Shown: positions 12,343-21,965 of the stretch, one piece after another | Layout: every line of letters starts with the position of its first letter | Numbering within the stretch: position 1 is the stretch's first letter | Assembly: GCA_036936605.1 (NCBI GenBank) | Contig: JAUPFV010000004.1 | Location: forward strand, 68,658,352 to 68,722,351 | Direction: 5' to 3' | Source of the DNA: Limnanthes douglasii subsp. nivea | Lineage: Eukaryota; Streptophyta; Magnoliopsida; Brassicales; Limnanthaceae | Length of the DNA stretch: 64,000 nucleotides | Position numbers and translations under genes: made by a program | Notes under the pieces: model-generated | What the model was told of the DNA's origin: nothing | What the model saw: only the letters and a program-made list of their open reading frames with translations | Databases searched by the model: none

Positions 12343-12972
12343 TCAGTTTTGGTCAAGGACTATATTGTAATAAGCTGTTGCAGCTTTTAAGTCTATGAAG
12401 AGTCTCTCGAGCATAGTAATTCGAGTGTTAAGTGCGGCGACATCAGCAGAATCATCACCTCCTTCAATATCACTCTCAGCTTTAGCTTCTCCTACTATAT
12501 CATTCTCAGCTTCTGCTACTATATCATTCTCAGCCTCTCCTACCGCATTACCTTCTCCGTTATGATTCCCAGCTTCTCTTACTGCAGCTTCACCGTCCAA
12601 GTTTGATGATATTTCAGTTTCTTTTACATTTTGAGAAGAATGATATTCGAATGGACCCGGTGTAAAAATTTTCTTCTTCACGCGGGGTTTCGGAATTTCT
12701 GCGACGGTAGAGTTTTCATATTGATTGTTACTCTTCCTCTTTCGTAAACTTTTACGCCTTCTTCTACAAGTTTTACGAAACTCTGCGAGGGTGAGTTGAT
12801 ATTCAACTTCAAGTGTGCAGTCTTTGCTACTCTTACGTGGAAAGGCAGCAGGAAATGGAGATGTAAGAATATCTTTATAAATTACAAAACTTAGTGGTAA
12901 TGTTTTCCGGCGTCTACCAACATAATCACTATCAGTATCTTCCTCAAATTCCACTTTGCCTTTCAGATTCAT
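12343..12972 (-). CDS. uncharacterised basic-then-acidic protein
   Basis: I do not recognise the family. The frame is open from 13026, but the first in-frame ATG is at 12972, giving 209 residues; a spliced upstream exon is possible. The N-terminal half is basic, with a run of arginine and lysine (CRRRRKSLRKRKSNN). The C-terminal half is acidic, with tandem AENDIVAEAENDIVGEA repeats, and ends in a possible short helix (TRITMLERLFIDLKAA). This pattern could suit a nuclear or chromatin protein, but that is inference. A TA-rich box and an AAACCCTAG telo-box lie upstream on the same strand. The frame has no disruption, unlike nearly everything around it. Confidence 0.45.
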   Translation of the reverse strand: MNLKGKVEFEEDTDSDYVGRRRKTLPLSFVIYKDILTSPFPAAFPRKSSKDCTLEVEYQLTLAEFRKTCRRRRKSLRKRKSNNQYENSTVAEIPKPRVKKKIFTPGPFEYHSSQNVKETEISSNLDGEAAVREAGNHNGEGNAVGEAENDIVAEAENDIVGEAKAESDIEGGDDSADVAALNTRITMLERLFIDLKAATAYYNIVLDQN

Positions 12973-13081
12973 AGTCAGTTTTGTTGAACTCTTCCTTACA
13001 CACTGTTTCGTTTTCTTCACAGCCAATGCAACATTTTAAAAAGATTATTCTTGATCTTTTTGGAACCAAACATCAGATAAC

Positions 13082-13176
13082 ATTTATATATATATATATA
13101 AGAGAAATGAAATCTAAATAGGAATAGAGAGAGATCTATACCAGATCTGCTTTAAAGAAAATGAGAGCTAGGGTTT
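13082..13176 (-). promoter_or_regulatory. possible promoter of the 12343-12972 ORF
   Basis: Read on the minus strand, an AAACCCTAG telo-box (13168-13176) precedes a pyrimidine-rich leader and a TATA-rich stretch (about 13085-13102). The ORF begins about 110 bp further on. Telo-boxes are common near plant promoters. The TA run may equally be a simple repeat. Confidence 0.3.
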
Positions 13177-13284
13177 TATCTAGCGTCAGGTTTCTACAAT
13201 CTCCATTAGATCTGAAATAAGGAGATCTAATGATGTGTTATTTGTGTTTACCAGAATGTTTACTTTAGTTTTATTAGAAGAGCC

Positions 13285-13975
13285 ATCAAAAAACGACTCA
13301 TGTATGCAACACATGATGTTTAATATTTGTAGGCAATATACAATGCTCTTGAAAATGTAGCAATATTACAAGAATGAGAGTTATTCGCAACCAGGAATGA
13401 GAGTTATCGTTCTTAGACTCGGCTGGTTGACCGTGATAAGAGGATTTCTAAACACGTTTGGCTAAATTTGGGTCCAAATTATGTTAACCAGCAAAAAAAA
13501 ACGTTTTTGAAGTTTTACAATTTTACCCTTACCCCGGTGGTTGAATCTTTCTCAACCGCCGGTTGAGACCCTCCCACCCGGCGGAAAAGCTGTTTCACCC
13601 GCCGGGTAAGCTTCCCCGCCGGTGGAGAGGGTCTCAACCGGCGGGATAAAAAAACGGCACTAAAATTTTGGGATTGGTTATCATTGAGGGCCCTAATTTA
13701 GCCAAACCCTTTCTAAACTCAAAAAGGTTGACATCTTTTAAAAACTACGTTATATTAGAGCAGCGGAGCTGGAGAATTGGACGTGCCATATAAATATGCT
13801 TAAAGAGCCTGAATATGCACAGAATCACAGAGTTGAAGGCAGCTATAGATAAAAAAGACTAAATTTTAATGCTTCAAATTTAATCTTTAGAAACTGGCCA
13901 GTTGGAAGACTAAGCCGCAGTAGGCAAACGAAACCTCGACTTCTAGATTCCTCAACTTCTAGATTATTTTATGTG
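13285..13975 (+). repeat. decayed repeat, copy 2, split by a MITE
   Basis: It is collinear with copy 1 but lacks its 660-bp and 370-bp stretches and is interrupted at 13454-13709. Shared landmarks include AAAAAACGACTCAT, TTGTAGGCAATA, GAGAATTGGACGTGCCAT and AACCTCGACTTCTAGATT. Copy 1 therefore serves as the empty-site reference for the MITE. Confidence 0.65.
13454..13709. mobile_element. GC-rich foldback MITE, Mutator-like
   Basis: A 256-bp insertion flanked by the exact 9-bp duplication TTTCTAAAC (13445-13453 and 13710-13718). Terminal inverted repeats are GTTTGGCTAAATTTGGGTCC and, from the right end reversed, GTTTGGCTAAATTAGGGCCC. The interior is a GC-rich hairpin with arms near 13553-13583 and 13612-13643, built on CCGCCGGTTGAGACCCTC and its complement. 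A 9-bp duplication points to the Mutator superfamily. The paralogous site at 10890-10898 has a single TTTCCAAAC and no insert. There is no coding capacity. Confidence 0.82.
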
Positions 13976-14166
13976 ACGCTATAAAAATTGCTACGAGAAA
14001 AAGTCGGATAGAATAAAAATTTAACGACATGAACATGATACAAATAAAATATTAATTAATCATAAAAAGTAGAAAGCTAAGTTTAAAAAGGAACCAATAA
14101 AATTAAACTCGTGTCTTTTTAATATATTCATTAAATCGTGTTTATTTGAATCAATATACAGATATA

Positions 14167-16031
14167 TTAAGGACATCCATTTGGAAATCCTGCATGAACT
14201 CTATTTAGTTCGGCTTCAGGAGTTAGCTCAACCTTACACGCATTGAGGACTTCCTCGAGCTGCAATGACTAGGTAGCACCAAATACAGCACTTGCAACAA
14301 GGGGATATCTCGTAACAATAAGCTTACAGATTACCTTGAAGGAAAACTAGTTCAGTTTATCCAAGAAAACTGACCTTTGAAAAGACTCAACCGTGCGTCG
14401 GCAGTAACCCAATCAGGCAAATTGTATATCCCGGAGAGTATGCCCATCCACAGGGGGCTATAAGACAATAAACTGATCCTGAAAATTCGTAAGTCACAGA
14501 ATAAGCATCACGATAATCAAAGCTACAGATACATTACCCTGGAAGTAACTTTGATTAGAGACCATATCCGTTACATAATCCTATACGATAATCAAAACAT
14601 TACCCTGCATGCATAGTTGTCATTATTCCTATACGTATGTGTATCTTGAGATATTCTGTATATCACATCCAAGCCCAAACCATATGTATCTTGCTGCGTA
14701 ACTTAAGAGCTCGTTTACCATAGGATACTTTATATCGTAAGATACACCCTTGCATCTTACTATATATTGTGTATCATATCAATACAATATCAATGGTTCT
14801 TAAGTGCGTAGATATAGTTTTTAGTTATTGTTCCAATCCAAAGATTAAGCTTATCATACAATACAAATTGATGCACTATATCTATACACAATTCGACAAC
14901 TACGGTTTAGGGTAGCTTAGGAAATGTGCCTTAGATATTTAAATTTGGAATTGAAGTGCTTCAAACTACTCCTAGTTTATACTGCAGTCCGTCATACGTT
15001 ACGAACAATTTAAAACAACCCCAACATAACCAGTTCATGTTAATAAATCAAATTTTATATTAAGCAAATGTCTTAGATAACTGAAACAAAGCCGACATTC
15101 AAAATATTGAAAACTAACAAGTAAATGACTTAACTCTAATGATGATACAAGCAGATTGATACCTTTCGTGGTGAGAGCACTGTGCCATTAATCCAGAATC
15201 AAAAGTTCGGCAGAGCAAGCTACAGGAGTTCTATCATATAGACAATGAGAAGCAAATTAGCCATAGCAGAATTCACACACATGCATGTTCGTGTTTTGTG
15301 AACACACACGAAAAGAGGAACCGACTAAAACAGTTACTGTAGACTAAGATAAATCATACAACCTGTACAGTTACTATGTAGGATATCTGGAAACTTTTTC
15401 AGCAATTTAGAGAACCTTCATTACACCATAGGGCTTTCCATTACTAAGTCCAAGATCTTTATAAAACAAAAACCCATTAGCATCAATTTAAATAATCTAA
15501 TTATAAATCAGGGCCGACAGTCGTACCAGCATCAACAGCTCTACCAAGAGCATCAAGTTGCTCCTCTATGCAAACTGAATCATATTGTTGTGTGGGATCA
15601 TATTCAGTTTCTCCAAACATGGGTACATAGCTACAAAAGCAGACACAAAACAAATTCAAGAAACTCGTAGCCGTAGGTAGGGCGAAAAGGCAATATTAGA
15701 GCGAAGACTCATATCAGGGAAGGCACTCCTTCCTAAATCTCCTAAAGTTATGGCTACGGGTAGTAAGACACACAGTCTACCCAGGACATATGAATCTGGC
15801 TACAGCTAACAAGTGACTCAAAAGATAGCAAGCAATCAAAAAAGGCAAACATGATACCCACAAAACCAGTTGAAAACTCATACAATACAAACAGATATTG
15901 AAGTTCTTGTACATGAATGGGAAAATAGGAAGAGACTTTACATCTCGGCCGAGTCAAAGAAGTTGATTTCGCCGTCAAAAGCGTCGTCGAGTTGGCGAAA
16001 GGACCAGACTGTTTCGCTCGCCTAAGGTCAT
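14167..16031 (-). pseudogene. Tas-like aldo/keto reductase pseudogene
   Basis: Four exon remnants read in order on the minus strand. About 16031-15942 gives MTLGERNS, then after a frameshift FRQLDDAFDGEINFFDSAEM. 15630 to about 15520 gives VPMFGETEYDPTQQYD and EEQLDALGRAVDAG. 14478-14375 gives SPLWMGILSGIYNLP and TADARLSLFK. About 14320-14167 gives RYPLVASAVFGAT and LEEVLNACKVELTPE, ending HAGFPNGCP. Acceptor-like TTTTGTAG and TTTTCAG and a GTAAAG donor border the exons, so this is an intron-bearing duplicate and not a retrocopy. The family is an NADPH-dependent oxidoreductase resembling plant homologues of E. coli Tas. Lesions: the N-terminal frameshift, a TAG at 14269-14271 after FGAT, and a missing segment of about 35 residues before the last exon. 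Confidence 0.78.
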
Positions 16032-16057
16032 ATAGTAGGAACGGAGGAAAAAGATAC

Positions 16058-16062
16058 AAAAA
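16058..16062 (-). terminator. RNA polymerase III T5 terminator
   Basis: Five A on the plus strand (T5 on the transcribed sense) lie 3 nt past the tRNA 3' end, a standard Pol III stop. Confidence 0.75.
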
Positions 16063-16065
16063 CTA

Positions 16066-16138
16066 TGGAGATGCGGGGGATCGAACCCCGTGCCTCTCGC
16101 ATGCAAAGCGAGCGCTCTACCATTTGAGCTACATCCCC
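16066..16138 (-). tRNA. tRNA-Ala (anticodon UGC)
   Basis: The 73-nt minus-strand sequence starts GGGGATGTAGCTCAAATGG and folds as a cloverleaf. The acceptor stem is GGGGATG with CATCTCC, with discriminator A. The anticodon loop TTTGCAT holds TGC. The T-arm is CGGGG-TTCGATC-CCCCG. A-box and B-box promoter sequences are intact, and a T5 tract follows at once. No CCA is encoded and there is no intron, as expected for a nuclear plant tRNA-Ala gene. It starts only about 35 bp from the nearest exon of the reductase pseudogene. Confidence 0.95.
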
Positions 16139-17444
16139 ATTCTGTTATTAGTTCATACATCTAATATAATCATCAAAATTGCTTAAAACAAAATTAATAA
16201 AAGTTGGTTTATAAGTAAAAACTATATAAATTGATGTTTCATTTAAATTTAAAACAGGGGTTAATAAGTAAAAACCTATGTGTATTGCTTCGATTGACAA
16301 TACACAAACGTTTTGCTTACACGGTTTATAGTTTTATTTTTATTTGTATTTATAATAAAGGTATTTTATCAAAATATTAAAAAAATTCATCGGATAGAAT
16401 ATTATTTTTACCATTTCATCTAAAATCTCAAATATTCTACCTTATCAAAAATATACTGTTTACCAAAAAAAGTTACTTATTAAAGTTCATTATAAATGTT
16501 TTATGTGTTATTAGCTTAGGATGGTAACTTACAAAATGTAAGAATAAAAAAATAAAAGTTTATGTTGCATAAGCCAAAAGCCGAATTAAACTTTAACTAG
16601 GATCCTTACCTATAAATTGGCGGATCCACTACAAGATTAGGGGGCGGCCGTAGTTAAGTAAAATATGATAATTTTATCTAAAACTATCAAACATTTAGTT
16701 TAAAGGCACCGTTACCTATTGAAATAGAAAAAATGAAAAAGCAATGTTGTTCTCTGTTTTGGTTTTAGAAAAAAAAAAAATTGTAGAGGGATTCGAACTC
16801 ATGATTTTTGGTCACAAGCATACTATACTCCACCATCTCAGTTATCTTTTTGGGACTACTTGAGGGGCTAGCTAATTTTTATTTTAAATATATAAGGTTT
16901 AGTACCGATTAAGACTCAAAAATCAATCATATAAAAATTCCATTTAACTATTTTATTCACCATCTAACACTCAACTGTATTTGTAATACCCAAAATACCT
17001 TTAATTATCTATATGAAAGCTTTTAAGTTTTGTACTTAATTATTGATTTCTTCTTCTTCTTTTTTACGTTCATAATATTGTGTTTCTTTTTCTCTCCGTA
17101 TAAACAATATATTGTAGCTACAATTATATTTGTTTTTTTATTCTTAGTTTTTTTTTATTGTTTTTATATAATTTTCTTTGTATTTTTTAATTTGATTGTT
17201 GTTTTGATTTGATTTCGACATTTAATTTTGAATTGTTTTATATAAATCGATTTTCTGCAGATTCTATGTCTTTTAGTTTATAACTCTGTTTTTATTCATA
17301 ACTTTGGTATTTTATTGTTTGTATTTTGATTTTTAAAATGGTGTATTGATTTAAATTTTACTCGTTTTTAGTTTATTACTCATTTTTCTGTATAATCTCG
17401 TTAAAAAAAGGTTTTTACTGTAAAAACGAAGAAGACGACATTTT
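16139..17444. other. AT-rich spacer with a possible hAT remnant
   Basis: Mostly AT-rich and T-rich DNA. GGCGGATCCACTACAAGATT at about 16620 followed by GGGGGCGGCC resembles the left end of non-autonomous plant hAT elements, but I cannot find a matching right end. I see no gene. Confidence 0.35.
16788..16850 (-). other. tRNA-like sequence (SINE head or transposon interior)
   Basis: Read on the minus strand it has an A-box-like ACTGAGATGGTGGAGT and a B-box-like GAGTTCGAATCCC at roughly tRNA spacing, then a long T tract. The stems pair poorly, so it is not a working tRNA. Similar stretches occur inside plant hAT elements. Confidence 0.35.
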
Positions 17445-17958
17445 GATAGATGTGAAACCTGTTTAATGAGAAACTATGTCAACTATGATAGATGTTAATC
17501 CATATAATATGAAACCAGACCAACTACGATAGATGTTAAACCACATGATGAGAAACTAGGTCAACTATGATAGATGTAAAACCAAGCTAACTATGATAGA
17601 TGTTAAATTATATAATGAGAAATCAGGCCAACTATGATAGTTGTTAAACTATATAATGAGAAACCATACCAACTGTGATATATGCTAAAGTAAGGAAACT
17701 ATGATAGATACTAAAATATATAATGAGAAACCATGCTAACTATGATAGATGCTAAACCATATAATGAGAAACCATGCCAACTATGATAGATATTAAACCA
17801 AGATAATTATGGTAGATGTTAAACCATATAATGAGAAACAAAGCCAACTATGATAAATGATAAACCCTGTAATAAGAAACCAAGCCAACTATTATAGATG
17901 TTAAACCAAGTCAACTATGATACATGGTAAACCATATAATGAGAAACCAATAAATGAT
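17445..17958 (+). repeat. minisatellite with long-long-short higher-order units
   Basis: About 14 imperfect units begin GATAGATGTTAAACCA and end CCAACTAT. Long units of about 41 bp contain an extra TATAATGAGAAACCA block; short units are about 26 bp. After the first long unit the order is long, long, short, repeated four times (about 108 bp per period), closing with a partial long unit. Confidence 0.85.
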
Positions 17959-18172
17959 AGATGTGGGACCAAAAAGGTATATGCGAGATCAGGGTTAACT
18001 AGGCTCACGATTATTTTTAAAAAATAGAAAAATATCATGAATGGATCTAGTTTTGTTCTTCTTAAAAAATAAAATTAAAAGCATTTTTGGTTTTTTTTCT
18101 GATTTCCAGTTTAAAAGATATGAATCTTTAAAAATTTAAATAAATAAAAAATGTTTACCCTTGTTTGATAAT

Positions 18173-18196
18173 TATATATATATATATATATATATA
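18173..18196. repeat. TA microsatellite
   Basis: An uninterrupted TA dinucleotide run. Confidence 0.9.
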
Positions 18197-18379
18197 GATA
18201 TTTTGTTAAATTTATTGTGTCTTAATGAGTAATAGGTATGTATAATAGGTCTTGATTAGGCGACCGTCCTTAAGCACTTGCGGTCTATCATTAACAAAGT
18301 TTCTAACTCTATCTTGAAATTGAAAATTAAAAAGAATTAATTATCGGACATCTCTCCTGGTTCCTCCCCTTCTTGAAAT
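18197..18379. other. short spacer before LINE fragment
   Basis: No recognisable feature. The 5' limit of the LINE fragment is uncertain and could fall here. Confidence 0.35.
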
Positions 18380-19430
18380 TATAGGAAAATTTTATCTCTT
18401 AGGCCTATGTCCCCTAATCTTTGCAAGGTGGATATCAGAAATGGTAAGAACACCTTTTTCTGGTTTGACCCTTCACTACTCTCTTACTCTCTTGCAACTC
18501 ACTACGGTTATTTTATGATCAGAGATTCAAGGTTAGGTAAGAACCATTATGTTTCAGACTTTATTTTCGAGGGGCGATGGATTTGGCCTTACAATAGGAG
18601 ATTCGCAAGTGTTGGTAACAGAAGGAATCTCATGGAAATCCGCAACATCATCCTCTCACTGCCTCCTTCAATCGTCTTCCTTGATGACACCCCCTACCGG
18701 ACGGATAAAAATGGATCCCCAAATTCTCAATTAAAGATACCTACAATATCACTCGTACGTCTATCCCTTGTGGCGGATGCGCGGTGTTAGTCTAGAATAA
18801 ATTTAATATTATGCGTCATTCTTTCATTTTTTGGTTTTCCATTCATGGCAAGCTAACTACATGTGATAAACTTTTGTCTTGGGGTTTTAATACCTCCCCT
18901 TCTTGTATATTCTGCAACTCTGCTGATGAAAATGTTAATCATATTCTCTATAATTGTAGCTTTTCCCAAAGCTTGTGGGATCTCTCACACACAAAGCTTG
19001 GAGTCCCTTACCATAATAACACTATTGGAACTCTAGGCTCCTAGAAGCCTCCAACTAATAACACTATTGGAACTCTAGGCTCCTAGAAGCCTCCAACGGG
19101 CCCCCTTCTAGATTACCCCCCTTTTTTTGCGGGCTTTCTTTGGTGCTACCATTTATCATATTTGGAGAGAAAGTAACAAAAGAATTTTCGGCTCCCTTCT
19201 GAGACTAGCATTTCTTGTCTTTTTCCATGTTCTGGGAACGAAGATTGTCTAGCCTATTCATCCCTCATTTCCACTAACTTAATTTTATTTTTTCATGTGT
19301 TTTCTCTATTAGGTTCTGAATGTCTCCCCTGATGTCTCCTTCGTGGATTTGATTCTTCGACTTCAAACGGATTTCCTCATTTGCTTTCAAATTATCTCTA
19401 TTTTATTTTCAACATGTATAGTTTCTATGT
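18380..19430 (+). pseudogene. LINE ORF2 C-terminal fragment (RT end, zf-RVT)
   Basis: The first reading (18407-18790) has the region between RT and the zinc-binding domain: DIRNGKNTFFWFDP corresponds to GCGDIDFWRDSWH of LINE 1. The zf-RVT domain follows at 18811-19010 with FWFSIHGKLTTCDKL, CIFCNSADENVNHILYNC and SLWDLS. GATIYHIWRESNKRIFGS is readable near 19150-19190. No endonuclease, RT palm or RNase H is present, consistent with a 5'-truncated, decayed copy. A 42-bp duplication interrupts it at 19014-19097. Confidence 0.78.
19014..19097 (+). repeat. exact 42-bp tandem duplication inside the LINE fragment
   Basis: Units 19014-19055 and 19056-19097 are identical, beginning TAATAACACTATTGG and ending AAGCCTCCAAC. 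Absence of divergence suggests a recent event. Confidence 0.9.
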
Positions 19431-20966
19431 AGGATATGTAGGATATCATACTACCCCTCACCTTGGGTGATACCCCACGAGGAAACTAATGATCGATCAG
19501 TGCAACGCTAACCAAGACGGATCTCACTCAGTAGGATAAACATACATATCTGAACAGCTCAACTGAGAAGGTTATAACAGATTGCTTCATGGGCCTAGGT
19601 GTCAGCAGGGCCAGACGACGGGAGCATGCGATGGTAAGGATATCGTCGTCTCGAGGCCATGCATCGGTAAAATAAGCAGTTATTATCATTACTTCTACCA
19701 ACATACGTGATTAAAAAATATGGACATTAATTACAGTAGTTATGTTCCTTATATTAATTACCATTAAGTAACATTGATATGATTTATGTAGTGAAGTAAT
19801 AGACTTTATGGTAGAAACAACCTGTATATAAATTGATAAAAATAAATAATGAAAAAGGGGGCTAAAAACCTTGAATGGTCACCGGTGTTTGACACATATT
19901 ACAAACCTACCACTACGAATCCTTCGTTGCAAAAACTGGTCACTGATGTCTAGAATGTTGCATATATGGTCACTAGCGCGTGTTAGTTAACCAGGCGATG
20001 ACATGTGGTACCGAAAGATATAACTTAATATTTTAAATACTGTCACTGAGCAATTTGCATCTAAAATACCAATGGTTTAGTTTTTTTGACCTTTTACATT
20101 TATCTTAACATATTTACCTTTTACTTTTACTCATTTACCATATATTTTTAATTTTCACCAACTTACCCCATTTAATATTACTGAATCAGGTCGACCCATT
20201 AGATTTAACAAAACCTGACCCTAACCGGGTTATTTCCATATATTTTTACAAATATTCATCTTCTTATTCTTTACTTTCATAAACTTTCACCTTTTTTCTT
20301 TCACAAATAACATTTTTTTGTCTATCCACACCCTGACATCATTTTTAGTCGTTCCAGGCATATCAAACCTCATCTTATACTTATTTTGAGCTTTTTTAAT
20401 CTCTCATGTAGTTTTTCATCTACTAGTCTGAAATAGATATAAAAAACTGGATCGTCTAACATTCTTGTCATAGTTTTCATAATTCACTATATTTTTCGTT
20501 CCGTTGGAAAAAACTCTCATATCCTATAACATCAAAAATATACTTGAAACCAATAATTTTTATTTTGTTAAAACTTTAGGATTAAAAAGAATGTGCAAAG
20601 CTAAGAGACGAACCTTTAGGATAAAATAATATACAAGATATAGAAAGGGTAAATAGTTTTTCAACACCACTGAGGGGTCCCCAAAATAATAGGATCAAAG
20701 AGCACCAAATCATGTTTCCCTACAGCTAGAATGCTTAATGAATGTTTTCTTATTTTTGCAGTACTAAATGGTGCCATTTTCTTCTCTAGATCCACAGAAG
20801 TAGATGACTTCAATGGTTCATTTCTACTTCGAAGAAATAAGTCTAGATTTTAGATATACTTGTCTATCTTTTGTAGATCTATACCAATTGTGTTCGCCGA
20901 CTCCTTATCATAATATTTAGAGTACTCATTCTCCTTCACATCCTCCATAACCAAATTGTCATTTTT
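19431..20966. other. spacer; possible diverged transposon, not identified
   Basis: About 1.5 kb without an assignable gene. 19440-19680 has higher GC but no readable domain. The stretch 19860-20010 (TGAATGGTCACCGGTG and nearby) looks like the subterminal DNA of a transposon, but I find no inverted partner in the window. Confidence 0.3.
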
Positions 20967-21410
20967 TTAATCTAACTTTGTAGATTCCTCATCCACCGAC
21001 CCAATATCATCATGGCTATTTTTAGCATTATCATCACTGAAATCATCAATTCTATCTACCTCTCGATGATCATCAACCTCTTCCTTATCACTCCCGTATA
21101 CCGAATATTCTTCATTTAGTTCCTTAAAGAACCTATCTGACATACTTGATGAGTTACAACAAGAAGAGAAATATTTACTATGAGTGTTACTCCAAACCTT
21201 ATTTGATTCGTCGATGCTGAAAGTATTCCTTGTACCATCATCATTTGGCCATGCCCTGATTTCAAAGTGGAAAAAATTAAGATTGACTCGTTCAGCTTTG
21301 CCACTTTGTAAAGGTCTATACATCTGATATCGTATCTCATTCTCAACCTCATAACCAAAAATAGACCCCCTACTTACATCAACTGAACAAACAAGCCAAA
21401 CCTTTTAAAC
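20967..21410 (-). pseudogene. unidentified protein fragment with acidic tail
   Basis: The minus-strand frame is open from about 21410 to a stop at 20967. The first ATG is at 21323, giving 118 residues. The N-terminal part reads RGSIFGYEVENEIRYQMYRP, then NFFHFEIRAWPNDDG. The end is strongly acidic (DRIDDFSDDNAKNSHDD). I do not recognise it. Such acidic stretches occur in the N-terminal part of some Mutator transposases, but no catalytic motif is present and that assignment is only a guess. Confidence 0.3.
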
Positions 21411-21486
21411 TATCCCATATGTATTGAGAAAAGCCATCAAATTCCTAAAAGAACATTATCCATGGATCAACTAGAACACTCCCTTC

Positions 21487-21781
21487 TTATAAGTAAATAG
21501 AAGTTCAGGCACTTAAATGTAAATAATAGAAGGTTAAATGAATGATTTTAAGTACATATCTTTATTAGAGACTAACGTGTAATAAGTCTTTTTGTGTAAC
21601 CATTTTTAGCTTTACACTAAGTCCATGCGCTTCTATATAAAGACCAGAACTAAACTAATAAAGGGTTTGAAACTTTGTTCTGACTCACTTGTGTTCTCAC
21701 TTTCTCTCTCTAAAAAATTATACTCAATAAAGCACTATTATTATCATTTACTAAAGAAACTTGTAATAATTGAACTCACCA
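21487..21781 (+). repeat. 5' LTR of gypsy C
   Basis: It aligns with 27461-27754 over its full length and ends ACTCACCA. The first two bases are TT where the 3' LTR has TG. A TATATAAAG box lies near 21634-21642. Confidence 0.9.
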
Positions 21782-21783
21782 AA

Positions 21784-21801
21784 TTGGTGACTCCACTATG
21801 G
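21784..21801 (+). other. primer-binding site of gypsy C
   Basis: TTGGTGACTCCACTATGG starts 2 nt after the 5' LTR, the position and sequence style of a gypsy tRNA primer site. I did not match it to a specific tRNA. Confidence 0.65.
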
Positions 21802-21965
21802 ACAAATAGCAATCGATGTTTTATTAATTCGTTCGAATTTTGACAATCTTGAAAAATAGTCTTGAAAGTTTGCAATGAATCCTGAAAACAATCCGTTAGT
21901 CTGATCAGCAATTGAAACGCTAAGAGAAGATTTACAGAGGAATTAAAATAGACTAGAAAGATCTA

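Noticed and set aside
17030..17212. 60-residue Phe-rich ORF that looks like a membrane protein
   Set aside because: It is a by-product of poly-T sequence and has no family likeness or gene context.
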